A DNA stretch of 64,000 nucleotides from Symbiodinium natans. Lineage: Eukaryota > Sar > Dinophyceae > Suessiales > Symbiodiniaceae. Position 1 is the stretch's first letter; each line of letters starts with the position of its first letter. Under the pieces are notes generated by a model, which made no database searches, had not been told where the DNA came from, and worked only from the letters and a program-made list of their open reading frames with translations. A program made the translations under genes and the position numbers. The stretch spans positions 62,001 through 126,000 of the forward strand of contig CAJNDS010002761.1 in the NCBI GenBank assembly GCA_905221605.1, written 5' to 3'. Shown here in pieces: positions 9,716 through 21,666 of this stretch.

Positions 9716-10688
9716 GGGCTCCAATATACCATGACAGATGTTCTCCGGCTCGTGATTCAGGTACGCAGTAGCTCGATCTTTGCCTCAGTTATGGCACTCA
9801 CATGCCTGCCTCAAACATCCCGCAGCCTTTCGACAAGAAGCCCACACTGAAAGAATCCTCGTCCGCAGAAGATGCGTGCCTGCTGGGAGGGGCTCATGTT
9901 AAGGTTTTAGGGTTAAGAATTTCAATACCTGTAGCCCTATACCGGAAAGCCTAGGAGAACGCCTGAGTGTCACCTCCACACAGCAGCTCTATGTAATCAC
10001 TTTGTAAGACCAGATATTTCTTATAGTGCTCATGCTGAGAAAGAGTCAAGGTAGGGTTTCGAGAGGCATAAATGTATGAAAAAGGGTAGATCTTTGGGGG
10101 GGGGGGGGGTAGCATATATATATATATATATGAGCTCGACATGTGCACGTATATGCATATGTTTATGTGTATATGGCGCATCTTTGCTTGATGCTTCCTT
10201 GTTTATAGCAATGACCAGTCCTAATGTTTGTGAGCCTAGGCAGCCGAGTTATTGCCGTGGGGGGGCACAGTTCTGCTCATGCGACATCAGAAATGCAATG
10301 GTGTCTCGAATGTTTGTAGAACTGCCCAGCTCTTCTCATCCGCTTTGTCTCCAGGCCTGGCAATGTGGTCTCACTTCAGGAATGGGTGGAGTGGCCATTT
10401 GCTGAGATTCATACACTGGTGCAGCCTACGGGATATTCAGCCAGCGCTCCTGCGCTCAGTCGGATGCCTGGTGAAGTCGACCTGGCCACAGACGACGCTG
10501 GTCTCGTCGGGGGCAAAGTCGGCCTGTGCAAGCTATGCCGGCCGCGTCCCGTTCGCTTTCTGTTTTGTTCATCTACGCCAGCTCTCCTCCATGCCTTCCA
10601 GGTCACCTTGCGACCTGCGCGGTCCCCGCAACAGAAGGTGCCCCTGCTCCACAGTGGTTAGTCTGATTGTTTCGGTGGGGTGAGCGTA

Positions 10689-10934
10689 ATGGCGTCCGGC
10701 GATCTCAAAGCGCGCTGCACGGGCATTGAAATGCCCACTGGCCAGGTGCCAGACCCAGTCCTACAGTCCTTCATGTCGCGGCTTCCGGCGGACCATTTTG
10801 CACCCGAGGAGGTGCAGAGAGTAGTCGAAATAGTCGTGCAGGCCAATTGGCCAATTGGCCTGCTGCATGGCAATGCCACGATATTGCAGGAGGCTCTGCG
10901 GGAAGCGATCGTGCGTGCTTGCAGCCCCAGATGT
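10689..10934 (+). CDS. candidate first exon, unknown product
   Basis: ATG at 10689 opens MASGDLKARCTGIEMPTG, then SFMSRLPADHFAPEEVQ and GNATILQEALREAIVRAC, reaching a consensus-like donor gtgagtgg at about 10935. A start codon, even composition and a good GT donor suggest a first coding exon. The following exon was not identified. No family recognised. Confidence 0.4.
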
Positions 10935-11166
10935 GTGAGTGGAGATTTGCTCTAGCCGGCCACTTGCGGGAAAGACTGACAAAGAGTGGAGGGCCTTAAC
11001 GTTTCCAAACAACCTACAGAAGGAGCATGAGTTGTGGTCAGTTCCTGAAGGAGGTGCTGGCGAAGCCTGCAGTCCGTGTGAGACTTGCAGAGGTCAGTTC
11101 ACCCTAGAAGGAGACGGGGCTAGTTGTGCCGGCCCAGGCTTCAAGGCTTCAAGATGCCCCACCTTA

Positions 11167-11306
11167 GAATGAGATGGCCTTTCAAGCCCTCAAGACGCTG
11201 AAAGGCAAAGTGAAACAGGTGAAGCAGTTGAGACCCTGATGCTGGCTGCGAAGCGGACGTGAAAGCCGTAAACGATGTGTTTGCCAGGAAGGACACAGTT
11301 GACTGA
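11167..11306 (+). CDS. candidate coding segment with apparent frameshift
   Basis: After 'ccttag' a frame reads NEMAFQALKTLKGKVKQV and ends at TGA in CCCTGA (11234-11239). The frame one base later reads on as PDAGCEADVKAVNDVFARK and stops after a further Asp. The two read as one peptide if one C of the CCC at 11234-11236 is ignored. It could be a pseudogene, a sequence error, or two unrelated fragments. Confidence 0.3.
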
Positions 11307-12239
11307 ACTTGTTTTGTCTGCGCAGATGTGGGCAGTTCAATTCCCTCGAACAAGCATGATAGGGGGTCGACGCGCCCAAGATTAAACGGGGGGCTCAGGC
11401 CGGAAGATTTATCCTGAGCCGGGGGTTTTATCCAGAGTGTTTCTGTCATGGCCTGCTGGGGATTTATCTAGCCCGCGCGGGGTTAGAGACGGAGGATCAT
11501 CGTGGTATGGTTTGTCTGACAACAACGGTTTGTATATGTTTGTATTGAAGCTCGAGCCCGGGAATTTATCCGGCTCATGGTTTTTGGTGCAATATACCTT
11601 TCTTCTGCTCTGTCCCAAGCGCTTCAATGCAATGGTACCTGTCGCAAACAAATCGAAATAAGAGTATGCCCTGCACGTACATGGTCCTGCATGGATTGCA
11701 TGGTATACAGGGAATTTATTTGAAGGCTTCTGGGCCGTGTTTTGGGTGAGCCCGCCTTCGCTGCAGCTGCGCCGCCGCAGTCCGGGTGAGTTTTTTCAGA
11801 CTTATTCCGATCTGCCCACCTAAGCCCACGATGCCGAAACCTTCCACCTTGAAGCTGTGAGCCTCTACCTGCCTATTCCTTGCCAACTTGCCCGAGATCC
11901 AGGTCTCATAATCCTAGCATTCCAAGTTTGACATTCTTGACGCCTGGGGTGTGGAGTCAAAAAAAACAGTCATGGGCAGGGGTCGGGCCCTGGGGTTTTA
12001 TCCCATTCATGTGCTTTCCGACTTGTCCTCCGATGATAGCGTGGATTTGATCCGAACATATCCAAATAGGACCTGCCAGCGGCCTTAGGCCAACAACAAA
12101 AAAAACCAACATTATCCTCAGACCCGCGGGATTTATCCAGATAAATCCTTGGCCTGACCCCGAAGGGCATAACGACCCCACATAAGCATGCTGGCTGTCT
12201 GAGCAGATGTAGCTTGCCGAGCTGGATTGCTTGGTTTAC

Positions 12240-12565
12240 CGAGGTGGTGGAGCGGGGGCCATCGCTTCTAGCACAGGCTGAAGAGATGATTTCCACTCTT
12301 GCGCTGCATGCTCTCGCATCTCTTGCGACATGCAGTGCCCAGTCTCCCAACTGGGCCTGTCTGCTGATCTTTGGGACTTGGCACAGGTCAAGAGAGACTC
12401 CGGTGTCTCCAGAGCGATGAAGGCCTCCATGTATGATTCGCATGCTCGAAGTCCACGATCTGTGGTGTTTGCAAATTTGCGAGGTGCTGCTTCCGCCGAG
12501 CATCGCCTTGGAGGACTGGATCGAGCGGCGGATTGGCGGAGAGGCCACGCGCATGGGGGTGAGCG
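12240..12565 (+). CDS. candidate exons incl. DWIERRIGGE motif
   Basis: About 12240-12345 reads VVERGPSLLAQAEEMISTLA, a helical segment after 'accgag'. About 12482-12565 reads VLLPPSIALEDWIERRIGG (then E-A-T-R-M-G) up to a gtgagc donor. The second holds the D-W-I-E-R-R-I-G-G-E motif that recurs at 13.9, 27.1 and 32.7 kb. A minus-strand frame also covers this DNA and is taken as a shadow. Function unknown. Confidence 0.35.
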
Positions 12566-12797
12566 CATAAGGGGGCGAGATTCGGGCACACGACTCGGGT
12601 TTTTAGGGCTGATGGCCAGGTCGCCGTGGACTCCGATGAGCGTGGCCAGCGGGTGTGCCGTATGATGAACGGCACAGTCAAGGCACAACCTTGAGGATCT
12701 TGAGCCAAAAACAGAATGACTGGGGAGCCCAATCAACGTGTGCTGCTTAATCTCTTTGTTCTTCTTTCCGCACCCTCGACGGTCGAGAGGCTGTAGG

Positions 12798-12935
12798 CCA
12801 AGCTAAAATTCCCTTTGAGGGATCTGCAAAGCCTACAAAGCCGCACCAGCCAGGAAGACCACGGCAGAAGGCGGTCCGACGACTTCTTCAAGAACCTCCC
12901 AAAGGAGAATCCTCGCATTTTTTATACCGTAACAG
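12798..12935 (+). CDS. candidate exon, unknown product
   Basis: After 'ctgtag' the frame reads AKLKFPLRDLQSLQSRTSQ, then SDDFFKNLPKENPRIFY. The start resembles the peptide VKLKYPLGLAPSG found after an AG at about 31074, so it may belong to the same repeated gene family as the DWIxRRIGGE segments. Weakly supported. Confidence 0.3.
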
Positions 12936-13848
12936 GTACTGGGAGCGCTGCCATAATGGCCTCCAACAATTGCGATACACATCGCTTGCAAGACCTGAGA
13001 GGATTGCTTCACGCAAGGCGAAGAGCGGCGGGGCCCCCGCGAGTTGTTGATGTTCCTATTTCCCTCAATTGCCGTGCGCTGCCCGCTCATGTGCTTGACT
13101 CCACACAATGAAGGGCTCGTCTGAAACATGTCCTCACATGCTGATGAGTTGAAGTAGCGGTCGGTAGTTGCGCACATTTCATCTCGACCCAAAGATGCTG
13201 CGATGACTTTCGGACGTGACGGGGCACCGAACATGCACCTGGCCTCTTTTGCTATGATCTTGCTGTGTGGTGAAAAGTGCCTGGTTTACACGGAGGCTGC
13301 GATTAGCCATCCTCGACTTCTTGGCGGAATGGAGTGCCAAGGAGCGGAGCTTGTGTGACCGGCGTGTCGGGGGAGTGTCGGCGTGTCGGAGGGGTTTAGC
13401 TTTGAGCAAGGAGCTGGCCACGCTCAGCCAGTGTCAGAACAATGTTAAAGTCCAGCAGGACGGGACTGCAGTAGCTTGCTGGCTGTTGCTGCCTGTTGTG
13501 TTGGCCCAATCCTTTGGCTCCGAGCACATGCAGAGCATCTCGAGATATCTCGAGCTTCGTTTTGATCGCTTGACAGGCAGTGCGATACGCGTCGGGAACC
13601 TAGAGTCTAGACCTTGTTGGTGTCGGAGACTACTCGATTCGAGTCTCTTGAAAGGTTAGACGGCGCCTGGATCTCAGCTTGTCAGAAGGAGCATGATTTC
13701 AAAAGTTGCTGCTTTCAAAGCGATTGGGGGGCTTACGAACATAGGGGACCCTCAATATAGACCCCCAAGTAGTAGGATCCCCTTATACCAAGAAGGTACC
13801 CCTAAGTTCGGAACCCCCCCCCTCCCCCCATTTTCCACACTGCTTTCG

Positions 13849-13980
13849 GATTCGCCGAGGGCGTCGGCCTCAAGGACTGGATCGAGAAGCGGATAGGCGG
13901 CGAGCTGACCGGAGCTAAGACACACGCAGTCCCGCGGCAACTGCCTCGGGAACTTCACGATGCCCCAAGGTTTATGAAGG
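13849..13980 (+). CDS. candidate exon with DWIEKRIGGE motif
   Basis: Reads FGFAEGVGLKDWIEKRIGG, then E-L-T-G-A-K and a longer open tail. The motif matches those near 12.5, 27.1 and 32.7 kb, with an AG|GGC acceptor just before V-G-L-K. Family unknown. A minus-strand frame over the same DNA looks like a shadow. Confidence 0.35.
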
Positions 13981-14296
13981 TTCTTGAGCTTCTATGTGCT
14001 TCCCTTTTGCAGCCGTTTGGCTCGTGCGGCTGTTACCGTCTTCTAGAGCTATGAAATCCACATTGTACCGGTGGTACTGGCGAGCAATAAGAAGAGCGGT
14101 TGTCACCTGCATTCCTTGTAGTCCCTTGTATTATATAAATTCGTCCTTCGTTTCCACAAGCAAAGTTCGTAGGTTGCGTTGTAGCTGCTTGGCACCGTCG
14201 GGCACAGCTCCTGACTGGGCAGCGACCTCGGACAGTGGCACCCCTGCAGCGTGGAACGGTGCTGAACGCCACCTGACAACCCTGTCACCCCTAAAA

Positions 14297-14337
14297 CCTA
14301 AACCCTAAACCCGAAACCCTAAAACCTAAACCCTAAA
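14297..14337. repeat. degenerate telomere-like CCCTAAA repeats
   Basis: Six imperfect CCTAAA/CCCTAAA units, the complement of TTTAGGG. Similar shorter patches occur near 18746, 51870, 53158, 54292 and 59092. Confidence 0.85.
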
Positions 14338-15840
14338 CAGCCAAGGTTCTTATACCTATGACGTGTGGTGTGCTGGCAGACCATGGCACTCTGGGGACAG
14401 TGCCGGCAGGACTGCCAGAGAGAAGTGGCCCGGCCTGCAGAGAAGCGACAGATTCTTGCAGTTGGTCGTTTGGCTCATGCATTTCGCTTTTTGTTCTATG
14501 CCTTTTCCTGCCATGCTTCTTTCGCATGTTTCGTACTGTGGTTCTGTTTTCATTTTGCTTTTTCGTTCTGATCTGCACGCTTTGGTGTTGGCTGTTGGCT
14601 TTTGTGTTGCTTTTGCTTTGCTTTTGCTTTGCTTTTGCTGGGCTTTTGCTTTGCTTTTGCTTTTGTTCTACGCACTTTTGTCGGGGGGTCGGGGGGGCGA
14701 GGGCGTCTGGTAGCAAAAGCATGACTTGCAGATGGAGGGTGGGGGGGGCTGTTCACCCCCAAACCCCCAAGCTTCCACCCCCCCACCCTGGTCTTTGGTT
14801 AACTAGCAAATGCCGGGCAAGTCGTAGGACGTGGAGGCTCAGAACCGTGAGAAGAAACAAGAGGACTTCTTGAGGCTTAAAGGCATACAGATCAAATTCG
14901 GGAAGGAAGTCTACATTCTTTTGAATGTATGAAGTTATACAGAGACAGCATTCAAAGCTTACCTTTGCAACTTTAGAGGAGCTGAGGGTCGTGAACATAG
15001 AGGGGAGGGGGGTTCCTTTACAACATAGAGGGAAGAGAGGGAGGGCTTTCCTGTCAAATTGAGGAAGTACAGGTTTTCATTGAAGAAGGAAAGCACGTCG
15101 CTTCATGTTTCGGGGTCGAGGCGACAGTGGGATTTCGACCACGGCAGGGGTGCGGGACGGCTAGAGCGTCTGGTAGCAAAGGCTCGTCCAAGGGTTTGCA
15201 TATGGGGTGGCATTCCGTCGACCTCCCTGCTTTTTGTTGTTGAGGAATCGCCTGGCAAGTCTTAAAAAGCAACTGTTCCAAGTATGATGGCTGGGAACCA
15301 GGAGAAATCGGAAGAGTTCTTCTTGAATAGGAGGGAACGGTGGAAGGGAGGGGGTGTTTTCTGTTTCTCTCTGAAACGATACAAGAAACAAATGCGAGAG
15401 GAGATGTATTCAGATCCGCAAGAGTGATGTGCGAAGCTGGTTGCGACAGTGCGTACTAGTCGAAGGTGTTGTAGGACCTGTCGAAACACGACTATGTGCT
15501 ACTGCGCTAAAGTGTGAGTATTATTCAGACACTCCTGGCTGGTGCTAGGGGTAGGCAGTGGGTGTTGGTGGAGCTCGTGCACAGCAAAAGTATGCAAAAG
15601 TGAACAGAGAACTAAAGGTTTACTTGCTGTATCTTGCTGTGAGATTGGCATGATGGGCTCGAGTCAGGTGTTGATCAATCTACATCTCATGACAAGGACC
15701 GGGTGTGGCGGGTGTGTCTAGCTTGCTCACTGCTAGTGTGAACTGTCCTGCTTGAAAATGGGTCGTGACACCCGCAACCCTGTGGGGACGCATGGATGCT
15801 TGTGATGTGAAGAGCTTGGCGTGCCGTGTGCTCGTTGCAT
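14338..15840. other. stretch without a convincing gene
   Basis: Holds a T-rich CTTTTG-type repeat at about 14590-14670, G- and C-runs, and several inconsistent open frames. Two related blocks ('gagggcgtctggtagcaaaag' at about 14699 and 'agagcgtctggtagcaaagg' at about 15163) suggest repeat copies. No exon could be supported. Confidence 0.5.
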
Positions 15841-15845
15841 GACAG

Positions 15846-15980
15846 GATGCTTTGGCCTCCGATCCCTGCGTCACTCCAAAGCGGCGCTTCTCCTGCGTGG
15901 ACATCGACATTGACTCCATCCCAACGCCTGCGAAGGAGCACAGTCAGCATAAAACAAAGCCTAGCGGGCCGTGCGTGTGA
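15846..15980 (+). CDS. candidate terminal exon, 44 codons
   Basis: Directly follows 'gacag' and reads DALASDPCVTPKRRFSCVD, then IDIDSIPTPAKEHSQH, stopping at TGA 15978-15980. ATG-less and balanced. A competing frame is open as well. No family recognised. Confidence 0.35.
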   Translation, partial: DALASDPCVTPKRRFSCVDIDIDSIPTPAKEHSQHKTKPSGPCV

Positions 15981-16212
15981 TCGCAGGTGCGTCGCACACT
16001 GGAGCGTCCAGCAATAAGACCGGCTGCAGTTGTGGAAGATGATGGCAGGCAGACTTGGGCACTTGGTGTAAGGCTACACAGCCTAAAGGGACGTGACAGA
16101 AGCGCGGCGTGAACTGCTGACATCGTACTCTGACATCGTCAGGCATTCCGCGTGCAAAGAGCGGAAGACGCCTCTGAAGGCTCCACGGCATGTGCTGGCC
16201 ACGGCATGAATG

Positions 16213-18200
16213 ACTCGACCGAATGACTCGTGCTGATCTTTCAGGTCAATGGACCTTCAGCCTACCTGCCCTGTTTGTGACAAGTGGAATAGCGCAGCGG
16301 CTCAGTAGAAACGTAGCTCTGCTTTGTGCTTATGGAAGTGGAGGCCATCCAGACACTACGAGGCTCACAGACCTTGCTTCACATGCGCGATCTTGATGAA
16401 GACTGCTCATTGCTGGGCCCACATTCCATGCACTCACGCTCACCTGCTCATTACTGCTCATGGGCAGGCTGGCTGCACGGACGTGAGGTGGCCCTCGTGC
16501 TTTGTGGCGAGGCCCATGAGGCGACAGCAGCGCAAAAAAACATCGCCAAAGCAAAGCTCGGCCACGCCATGTCACCTCCAGCAGGGGGCTGTCCCGACAG
16601 GATGCAATCGACTTGACCCGGCGCCGAGGTGCCCCCAGGGTGTCCCTTGTGGTCGGATTCCGAGAAACTGCATCCGAGCAAGGCATCGTGGCGGCCACGG
16701 AGGGCTGGATCACTCTCCAGGGAGACAGCCGCCGATTTGACCCAAGCCGTGCGCTTGCAAGCAAAGGCCCAAGACTTGTCACGCCGTGCGCAGCTTTGCC
16801 TGAGCCTCAAGGAGCCAGCAAGCTCAAGACGTGTCTGTTGAAGCAGGACCACTTTCTTTGCGGGGAGCGCAGCGCTGGGCCTCCGAGATTCTTGCAGACA
16901 CGGAAGAGGTTCAGGGCGGGGGGGGGTGCATGGGAGAGACCTCGGAATCTGCGTTTCCCTCACATTCGCAATGTCCTGTTTCGTCTGCTTCTTGTGGCCA
17001 GGATGTCACGATCTCTGGTGCCGTCCTGGTCTTCGAGCCCCAGACGAGGATAAAAGGGAGACTTTCACATATTTGCACGCTCCATTTCCGACAGAAGGTG
17101 CAAGTAAGCTCAAGCGTCTCAACCCGAAACTTAAAGCCCTCACGCCAAATGCTTGCTAGGACGAAGCGTGGCCTGGCCAGCGTTTTTCTGGCCTCACAGA
17201 TCGGCGTTGGCCGGCATCAGGCCGGCTCTTCAGTATATCAATGTCTATAAAGCACTGACTAAAGATGTAGGAACGTGTTGCAGTAATGCAAGGGTTACTC
17301 CAGATGCCGGTGCACGATCCTTTCCCGGGGAGATGGGGGCGACTTCCTCGAGCTAAGGGTAGCTCGGCAAGGTGTCAGCAGCAACATCCTGTTTGCCACC
17401 GGCTCTTCAACCGTGTGGTATGGTCATTCTGGTTGTCTTTCTTTGTTGGAATGCAGGTGATTGTATATTATCTTTATTTTCCTTATCAACCTCGGTGTTC
17501 TGTCTTTTTTTTCCCAAACGCTGTGTCTACACTAAGGGTTCCACAGGTAGCCATCATGATTCGTGCTACGGCGGTATTGAGTTTTTGGCGAATTCGTCTT
17601 GTATTCCTTCTCATCCGTACAACTATCTTTTCCGCTGCCAACAAGAAAGGTCGGGCACATTCTTAGAACTGGCAAGGCCCGGCCATCGCCCAGTGCCTCC
17701 ATCTTCGAGTTTGGGGACTTGGACGAGGTGCGGCCTCCGTGTCAGAGGGATCCAGGCACTTGGTACCGAAATGGGCCATATGGCATCTGCAATGCACTTT
17801 CGAACTGTTTCGTGTTAGTCTCCCCACCGTGTCTCTTGACAAAGTCCTGTCTTAGGGCCCTCCGTGCACACGTGCAAGCCCTTGTTATAAGGCAATCGGC
17901 CCTCCTGAAATCGTCCTTAACCTTTGAAAGAGGTAGGGCTCCTGCCAAGTAATTAGCACTTGCTTTGAGCTCTTTTCAGGAAGCCCGGCACTTCAACCAA
18001 AGACGCTTGAAGTCGCAGGCCTGACCATGATGGTACTCTGTTGCTCTGGGTAGACTTTTGCCTCCGTATCATCTGCAGCCGTACGTCCGCGTGCCATCGC
18101 TGACTATCGAAAAAGTTTTGTAACCGGGAATTCGTGGCTCCGCCCTTGCAGGAGCATCGGCTCTCTGTGGAGGAACAGGACATCCATTAGTCTGGGGTAG
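16213..18200. other. stretch without a convincing gene
   Basis: Several moderate frames on both strands compete and none shows a domain. Probably introns or spacer with unrecognised short exons. Confidence 0.4.
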
Positions 18201-18609
18201 TGGAGTGGAACCTTCAGCTCCTGTATCACTCGGTGCAAGCCCAGGATGCACTCATCAGCCAGCGGAAGGAGAGGAGACGTTCTGAAGGTTTCGAGCTCTT
18301 CGATGATTGGATACTACGCCAGGCGGGGGGCAGCGCTCACGTGCCAGCATCTGCGGGGCTCACCTCACGTGACCTCGGAAACCTCCTGTGCATCTTCCTT
18401 GGATTCCGCTGCCGTGCGCGCAGGCCGAATCCAGGGATGTGCACGCCGCTTGCCTGAAGAATTTTTCATGGTGCCCCATGGGGACAGGGCATGGGTATCA
18501 TATGAAGTAGGGTGCATATTCCAAAAGGACACCAAATATATACACTCACCAATATTAAACGGAACCTTCTATACACTCACCAATGACAGCAAAATAATCC
18601 CTGTTTGAC

Positions 18610-18750
18610 ATGGAGAGACTCGGAGAGCTATGTGTGGAGTTGTGTGTGGAGCTCCCAAAATGGAAGGTCGAAGTGCTGCTGGAAGCGCCGGTTCGTGCAG
18701 AGGAGTTGAAGCTCTTTACGGCACCCAGCGAGGCGAACACAAGGGTTTAG
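18610..18750 (+). CDS. candidate small ORF, 46 aa
   Basis: ATG at 18610 opens MERLGELCVELCVELPKWK, then VEVLLEAPVRAEELKLF and a stop at 18748-18750. It has an internal C-V-E-L duplication and a heptad-like leucine pattern. A telomere-like TTTAGGG patch begins right at the stop. Could be a small protein or a first exon. No family recognised. Confidence 0.35.
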   Translation: MERLGELCVELCVELPKWKVEVLLEAPVRAEELKLFTAPSEANTRV

Positions 18751-19466
18751 GGTTTTAGGGTTTAGGGGTCAAGCTTTCTGGCAGCATGTTCGATTCCTGT
18801 CGACGAGCCCGGAGGGCTTGTGGATCCACTGTGAGGTGTGCTTGGATGTAGGTTTGTGAAGCAGAAAGAAAGAAACACATCTTGCCCAGCCAGCTCCGGA
18901 GCTCCCGAAGCTGAACCTCGAAAAGCCCCGGGGAATTCGGCACCCAAACATGCTTGATCTTGAATGTGCAGATTTTTGCAGTTCATGCCCGTGCGAGGCG
19001 CCGGCACCGGTGGCTCATGAGAGGCTGCAAGCCATCGACCAGGATGCCGAGGCGACAGGGATGCCCACGATGCGGGGATGCGCGCGCGATATGCGCGTCG
19101 CAGGAAGATGCGGAAGAAGCAGCTACTCCTGGCGCAGGCTGTGTGGGGGGGGGGGAACTCCGAGCAGAATGATCGAAGAATCCGAAGACTGAGGGTCCTA
19201 CCTCGACTTCCTCCGTCGGCGGCTGCTGTCGGCGCTCCCTGCTTCGCGCGTGCACTGTGTGGACGCACGGGGCCTCGGAGATGCCGAGGAGGGCAGAGCA
19301 GCCAAAGTGACAGAAAAAACTGGGAAAAGTCTTCAGAGAACGCTGAATGCAGAAGAGTTACCCATCCTATAGAGGTTAGGTAGGTAAGCGCAGAGCATCG
19401 CAGGATGTCACAGGTTCTTAACCGAATTGTTCACTGGAGCACGTGGAGCATCCCCGACTCACTTGA

Positions 19467-19670
19467 TCCCGAGATGCTTTAGAAAGGTGTGTTGCGCAGC
19501 TTGGACAAACGGAGTGCCCGACAGAGGAAGTCTCGAGGCCAGTGTGTGGCCTCACAAAAGCCCGCGAGGACGAGCACCTCCCGCCGCAACTCCGAGGCTC
19601 CTACGACGCCCTGCGCTTCTTGGCAAGCACCCGGTCCCCAGGTTCTCTTGGCATCAGCATGGGAACATAA
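19467..19670 (+). CDS. candidate terminal exon, about 67 codons
   Basis: An ATG-less open frame including LERCVAQLGQTECPTEEV, TKAREDEHLPPQLRG and SYDALRFLASTRSPG, ending at TAA 19668-19670. Several AG sites at its start could serve as acceptor. Balanced composition and helix-plus-loop character make this one of the stronger unknown exons. No family recognised. Confidence 0.45.
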   Translation, partial: SRDALERCVAQLGQTECPTEEVSRPVCGLTKAREDEHLPPQLRGSYDALRFLASTRSPGSLGISMGT

Positions 19671-19842
19671 ATGTCCCGGAATCTCTCTCTATATCTTTTC
19701 GGGCGTGCGCTCCTCTAACTTCTTGGTTCTCGTTACCCCCTCTTGAGGCAAAGGAGTATGTACACGGCCATCATTCCAGGGATCACATGAGAGGCTTCAA
19801 CGGCTCATTTTTTTGTTAACGCGAACCACGGCGAAAGCTTTG

Positions 19843-20330
19843 AGGTGCGAGCGCGAGGCCGCTGCCCAAGAGCCGTGAGGAGGAGCTCCTCGCGGCCTGC
19901 GGTGGCCGTGGCACGGAGGAAGAGGCTCGCTCCTCTGGACGATCTACACATGTCGGTCGCTCTGTTCTTTTCTCTTTTCCCTTTAAGCGCGGCTCGCCAT
20001 TTTTTTCGTTTGGAATGCAGGAGCAGCCGCTGCCTTCCTGGGAGGTGCAGCAAACGAGAAACGAAAGACCCAGTTTTTTGCCTTTGACCCCCCCCCCCCC
20101 CCTTTGCTGCGCCCCACTTTGAGACCTTTGAGGCTTTCTTTGGAGGCGCCGCAGACCTGCTCTACTACGCCCACCACGCGGGAAGCTCAGGAACCTGAAG
20201 CTCTGAGGACCTAGAGGGGAGGGGTTCGACTTCTTGAAAGGTGAAGGCAGACTACGCTCCCTTCCTGAAGCATTGCGTGGGCAGCGCGGATACTTGGCTA
20301 ACACATGCGTGGGATTGCTGGGGTTTGTAC
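19843..20330 (+). CDS. candidate exons of one gene, unknown product
   Basis: Three segments: about 19843-19945 (ARPLPKSREEELLAACGG), about 20128-20198 after 'tttgag' (AFFGGAADLLYYAHHAGSS then stop), and about 20241-20330 after 'ttgaaag' (VKADYAPFLKHCVGSADTW, then L-T-H-A-W). The last recalls a dinoflagellate peptide with a conserved H-A-W. A 15-bp poly-C (about 20088-20102) lies between segments 1 and 2. Borders are not resolved. Confidence 0.35.
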
Positions 20331-20998
20331 GGAGTTACTAAAAGGGCATGTTCCATGTCCGTTGGCGAGAGTGCTGACCGCCCGATTTCGGCCCAGGACA
20401 ACATGAGGCGCTTCTTCCAAGCCCTGTCTGAAACTTACTCGCATCATCTCGCATCTTCTCAGTCAGCACAGTCACTCCGCAGATGACCATCATGAGCTAG
20501 TAAGTTTCCACAAGGTTCTTCGAGTCCGTGCCGGATGCAGTGTCAACTCTCTGCATAAACGAGGCTGGAGTGCCAGCATCACCTTGCAACCGTCCAATGT
20601 CTGCATGTCTGCAATGCTCCACTATGTCTCTACGTGCGAGGAGACACGACGCTGTCTCCACGTACGCTCTCAGCTCTGTACAGCCTCTGGAAGCATGCAG
20701 CGCCGCCAAGCTGGGTACTGTGCCTCTGGCCGACGAACGGTCCCTGTGAGGCCTGCCGGAATTTGCTGGAGTTACTGCGCACTTTGTACTCTTTCTGATT
20801 CCTCCACTTTAGGTATCACATAAGTTTCACTATGTCATCGTGCCTCGCTATCGGCTTCGCTATCGGCTTCGCTATGTTCCGTTTGATCTCAGGGCCGCCC
20901 CACTGGATCGCTTCCTGGCCGCGAGAGGCTTCGAGGAGCCCCGGACCTGGCTCTCAGGCCGAGAAGTGGCTAAAGCGCATGTAAACGCAGATAAGCTG

Positions 20999-21014
20999 CC
21001 CCCCCCCCCCCCCC
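20999..21014. repeat. poly-C run
   Basis: About 15 uninterrupted C. A similar run lies at about 20088-20102. The complementary poly-G is prone to quadruplex formation and sequencing slippage. Confidence 0.95.
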
Positions 21015-21120
21015 ACAGAGCCCTGTAGAAGTTGCAAAACGCCCCCCATTAGACTGCACTCTGACGGCTCTCCTGGGGGAAGCTTTCGGTAAAAACTAAG
21101 AAAGCAGTCCGGGGTGCAAT

Positions 21121-21354
21121 ATGGGGGAAGCTTTCGGCGGAGGGATCGCCGAGCGCCTGCGCCGCAGCGGCGCCGGCGAGTACGTAGCGGCGGCGCAGCG
21201 CTGGCTTTTTTCCTGCAGAAAGGAAAGGAGGTTTCGGGAATTGTCGGGTCTCTCTATTAGTCCCAAAGAGTCGCCGAGGTTTTGCATCCCGGATTTCGGG
21301 GCTGGAGCCCTTTCCTTGACTCGCAGCAAAGACCCTTTGGTAGAGGTGTTCTGA
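21121..21354 (+). CDS. candidate CDS/exon, unknown product
   Basis: ATG at 21121 opens MGEAFGGGIAERLRRSGAG, then EYVAAAQRWLFSCRKERRF, to a stop at 21352-21354. The 15 bases 'gggggaagctttcgg' are directly repeated 48 bp upstream. No domain recognised. Confidence 0.3.
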   Translation: MGEAFGGGIAERLRRSGAGEYVAAAQRWLFSCRKERRFRELSGLSISPKESPRFCIPDFGAGALSLTRSKDPLVEVF

Positions 21355-21666
21355 CACTTCGGGGGGCTTCGTTGGTCGGCGTGGAGAGGAGGGCACTGAT
21401 GCATGAAGATACGCTTTGAGGCCGAGTCTGCCCTGGACGCTAAACCCTACTGTAGTCCCCCTTAGTGGCCCGGCTCAGATGGTCTTGTTTTCGTGTCCCT
21501 CATTCAAATCCGGCGCTTTCAGCGCTTTGCTGTGTTTTTGCAACATGCTAGATCGAGGTACCTGGGTGCTGTCAACAAGATGCTGGCGGACCCCAAGGGC
21601 GCGGACGCCGAAGGCCCACGCCGGATGTCACGAGAGTTTGTTTCGGTGTTCTGCGCTGACTGTGAG

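Larger units (their letters stand above)
8700..10360. other. gene-poor stretch with short dispersed repeats
   Basis: No convincing coding segment. It contains a duplicated block (next two entries), a G-run at about 10097-10109 followed by a (TA)n run at about 10113-10130, and short TTAGGG-like words near 9905. Frames here break up over repeats. Confidence 0.6.
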
